A stretch of DNA of 5,766 bases from an uncultured Olsenella sp. (GTDB lineage Bacteria > Actinomycetota > Coriobacteriia > Coriobacteriales > Atopobiaceae). Below, piece after piece: positions 5,063 through 5,766 of the stretch. Made by a program: the position numbers and the translations under genes. The stretch covers positions 1 to 5,766 of the forward strand of contig CALCDK010000066.1 of assembly GCA_937900605.1 (NCBI GenBank), written 5' to 3'. Numbering within the stretch: the first letter of the stretch is position 1; each line of letters opens with the position of its first letter. The notes beneath the pieces were generated by a model. It searched no databases. It saw only the letters and a list, made by a program, of their open reading frames with translations, and was not told the origin of the DNA.

Positions 5063-5766
5063 ATGCACGTCTACAACTTCCTCGACAACGACGACGTCCA
5101 GGTCGTCGCCCAGCGCGCGCCGTTCAAGGTCATCGAGTGGAAGCGCGACCTGTCCGTGACGTACGGCTCCGCCATCGCGTCCTACTACGCCGCCGAGATG
5201 GACGTGCGGCGCCGCCAGCTCGTCTGCGAGCTCGACGGCAGCTGCGGCGTCACCCTGCAGGCCGGCGCCATGCAGTGGACCATGGGCCACGTCAGCTCCA
5301 ACACCGGCGTCAAGGGCGTCGGCGACTTCATCGGCAAGATGGCACGCGGCTCGGTCACCGGCGAGTCCGCCATCAAGCCCGAGTACACGGGCGTCGGCAC
5401 CGTGGTCTGCGAGCCCACTTACCGCCACATCCTGCTCATGAGCCCGCAGCAGGACCTCGGCACCACGATGATTGTCAACGACGGCCTGTTCATGGCCTGT
5501 ACCTCGGACATCCAGCACAAGGCCATCATGGTCAAGCGCGCCAGCGCCATGCTCGCCGGCGACGAGGGCCTGTTCAACCTGGGCCTCACCGGCAGCGGCG
5601 TCGTCGCCCTCGAGTCCCCCGTCCCCGCCTCCGAGATCGTCACCGTGGACCTCGATCGCGGCGACGAGCTCAAGGTCGACGGCAGCTTCGCCCTGGCGTG
5701 GTCCAACAGCCTCGAGTTCACCGTCGAGCGCAGCGGCTCCTCGCTCGTGGGCTCCGCCGTCAGCGG
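5063..5766 (+). CDS. AIM24 family protein (3' end beyond the window)
   Basis: An open frame of 234 full codons with no stop before the window edge, so the C-terminus is missing. The protein starts MHVYNFLDND and shows the AIM24/TerD-like beta-rich pattern: LDGSCGVTLQAGAMQWTMGHV near 57-77, then a Gly-rich loop leading to GKMARGSVTGES (91-102), YTGVGTVVCEP (108-118), an LNDG-like IVNDGLFMACTSDI (137-150), and GLFNLGLTGSGVVALESP (169-186). The order of a GAM element, a G(K/R)-x-x-TGES element and a late GTG-like strand is what I recall for Pfam AIM24. Bacterial members have no settled function. The name comes from a yeast mitochondrial inner-membrane protein affecting cristae organisation. No signal peptide or membrane helix is visible, so a cytosolic or peripheral location is likely. 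The start is set by AAGGAG 5 nt upstream. It diverges from the helicase operon across 212 nt. Third positions are mostly C, in keeping with native genes. Confidence 0.85.
   Translation, partial: MHVYNFLDNDDVQVVAQRAPFKVIEWKRDLSVTYGSAIASYYAAEMDVRRRQLVCELDGSCGVTLQAGAMQWTMGHVSSNTGVKGVGDFIGKMARGSVTGESAIKPEYTGVGTVVCEPTYRHILLMSPQQDLGTTMIVNDGLFMACTSDIQHKAIMVKRASAMLAGDEGLFNLGLTGSGVVALESPVPASEIVTVDLDRGDELKVDGSFALAWSNSLEFTVERSGSSLVGSAVS

Noticed and set aside
4847..5518. Minus-strand open frame of 223 codons opposite the AIM24-family gene
   Set aside because: It has no recognisable motif, and the plus-strand frame has a ribosome binding site and a family-like sequence.

Overview
The window is very GC-rich, with G or C at almost every third codon position. 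It carries typical bacterial Shine-Dalgarno sites and single-copy housekeeping genes. A PcrA/UvrD helicase with a Tudor-like tail together with LuxS suggests a high-GC Gram-positive. My best guess is an actinobacterium of the Coriobacteriia type (Olsenella/Collinsella/Atopobium relatives). This is inference, because no rRNA or other taxonomic marker is present.

Layout: four genes lie head to tail on the minus strand and one gene diverges on the plus strand. Reading in the direction of minus-strand transcription, from right to left: a UvrD/PcrA DNA helicase (2217-4850), a small MscS-type mechanosensitive channel (1452-2213) whose ATG lies 3 nt after the helicase stop, LuxS S-ribosylhomocysteine lyase (833-1321), and MTA/SAH nucleosidase (54-761). 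On the plus strand, an AIM24-family protein begins at 5063 and runs off the right edge. The 212-nt divergent spacer (4851-5062) holds weak promoter candidates for both directions and a 13-bp palindrome close to the helicase start. The first 53 bases, beyond the nucleosidase stop, hold no gene I can support.

How the genes work together: MTA/SAH nucleosidase cleaves S-adenosylhomocysteine to S-ribosylhomocysteine and adenine. LuxS then converts S-ribosylhomocysteine to homocysteine and DPD, the precursor of autoinducer-2. The adjacent pair is therefore the two-step SAH-detoxification branch of the activated methyl cycle. The helicase and channel are tightly coupled in translation, but their functional link to the methyl-cycle pair is unclear.

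The most unusual structure is the 130-nt leader between the channel gene and luxS. It contains four short GC hairpins at a 24-25 nt period, derived in part from an imperfect duplication of about 38 nt, and the last hairpin abuts the luxS ribosome binding site. I see no wholly new gene system in the window. This leader is the best candidate for an undescribed regulatory element.
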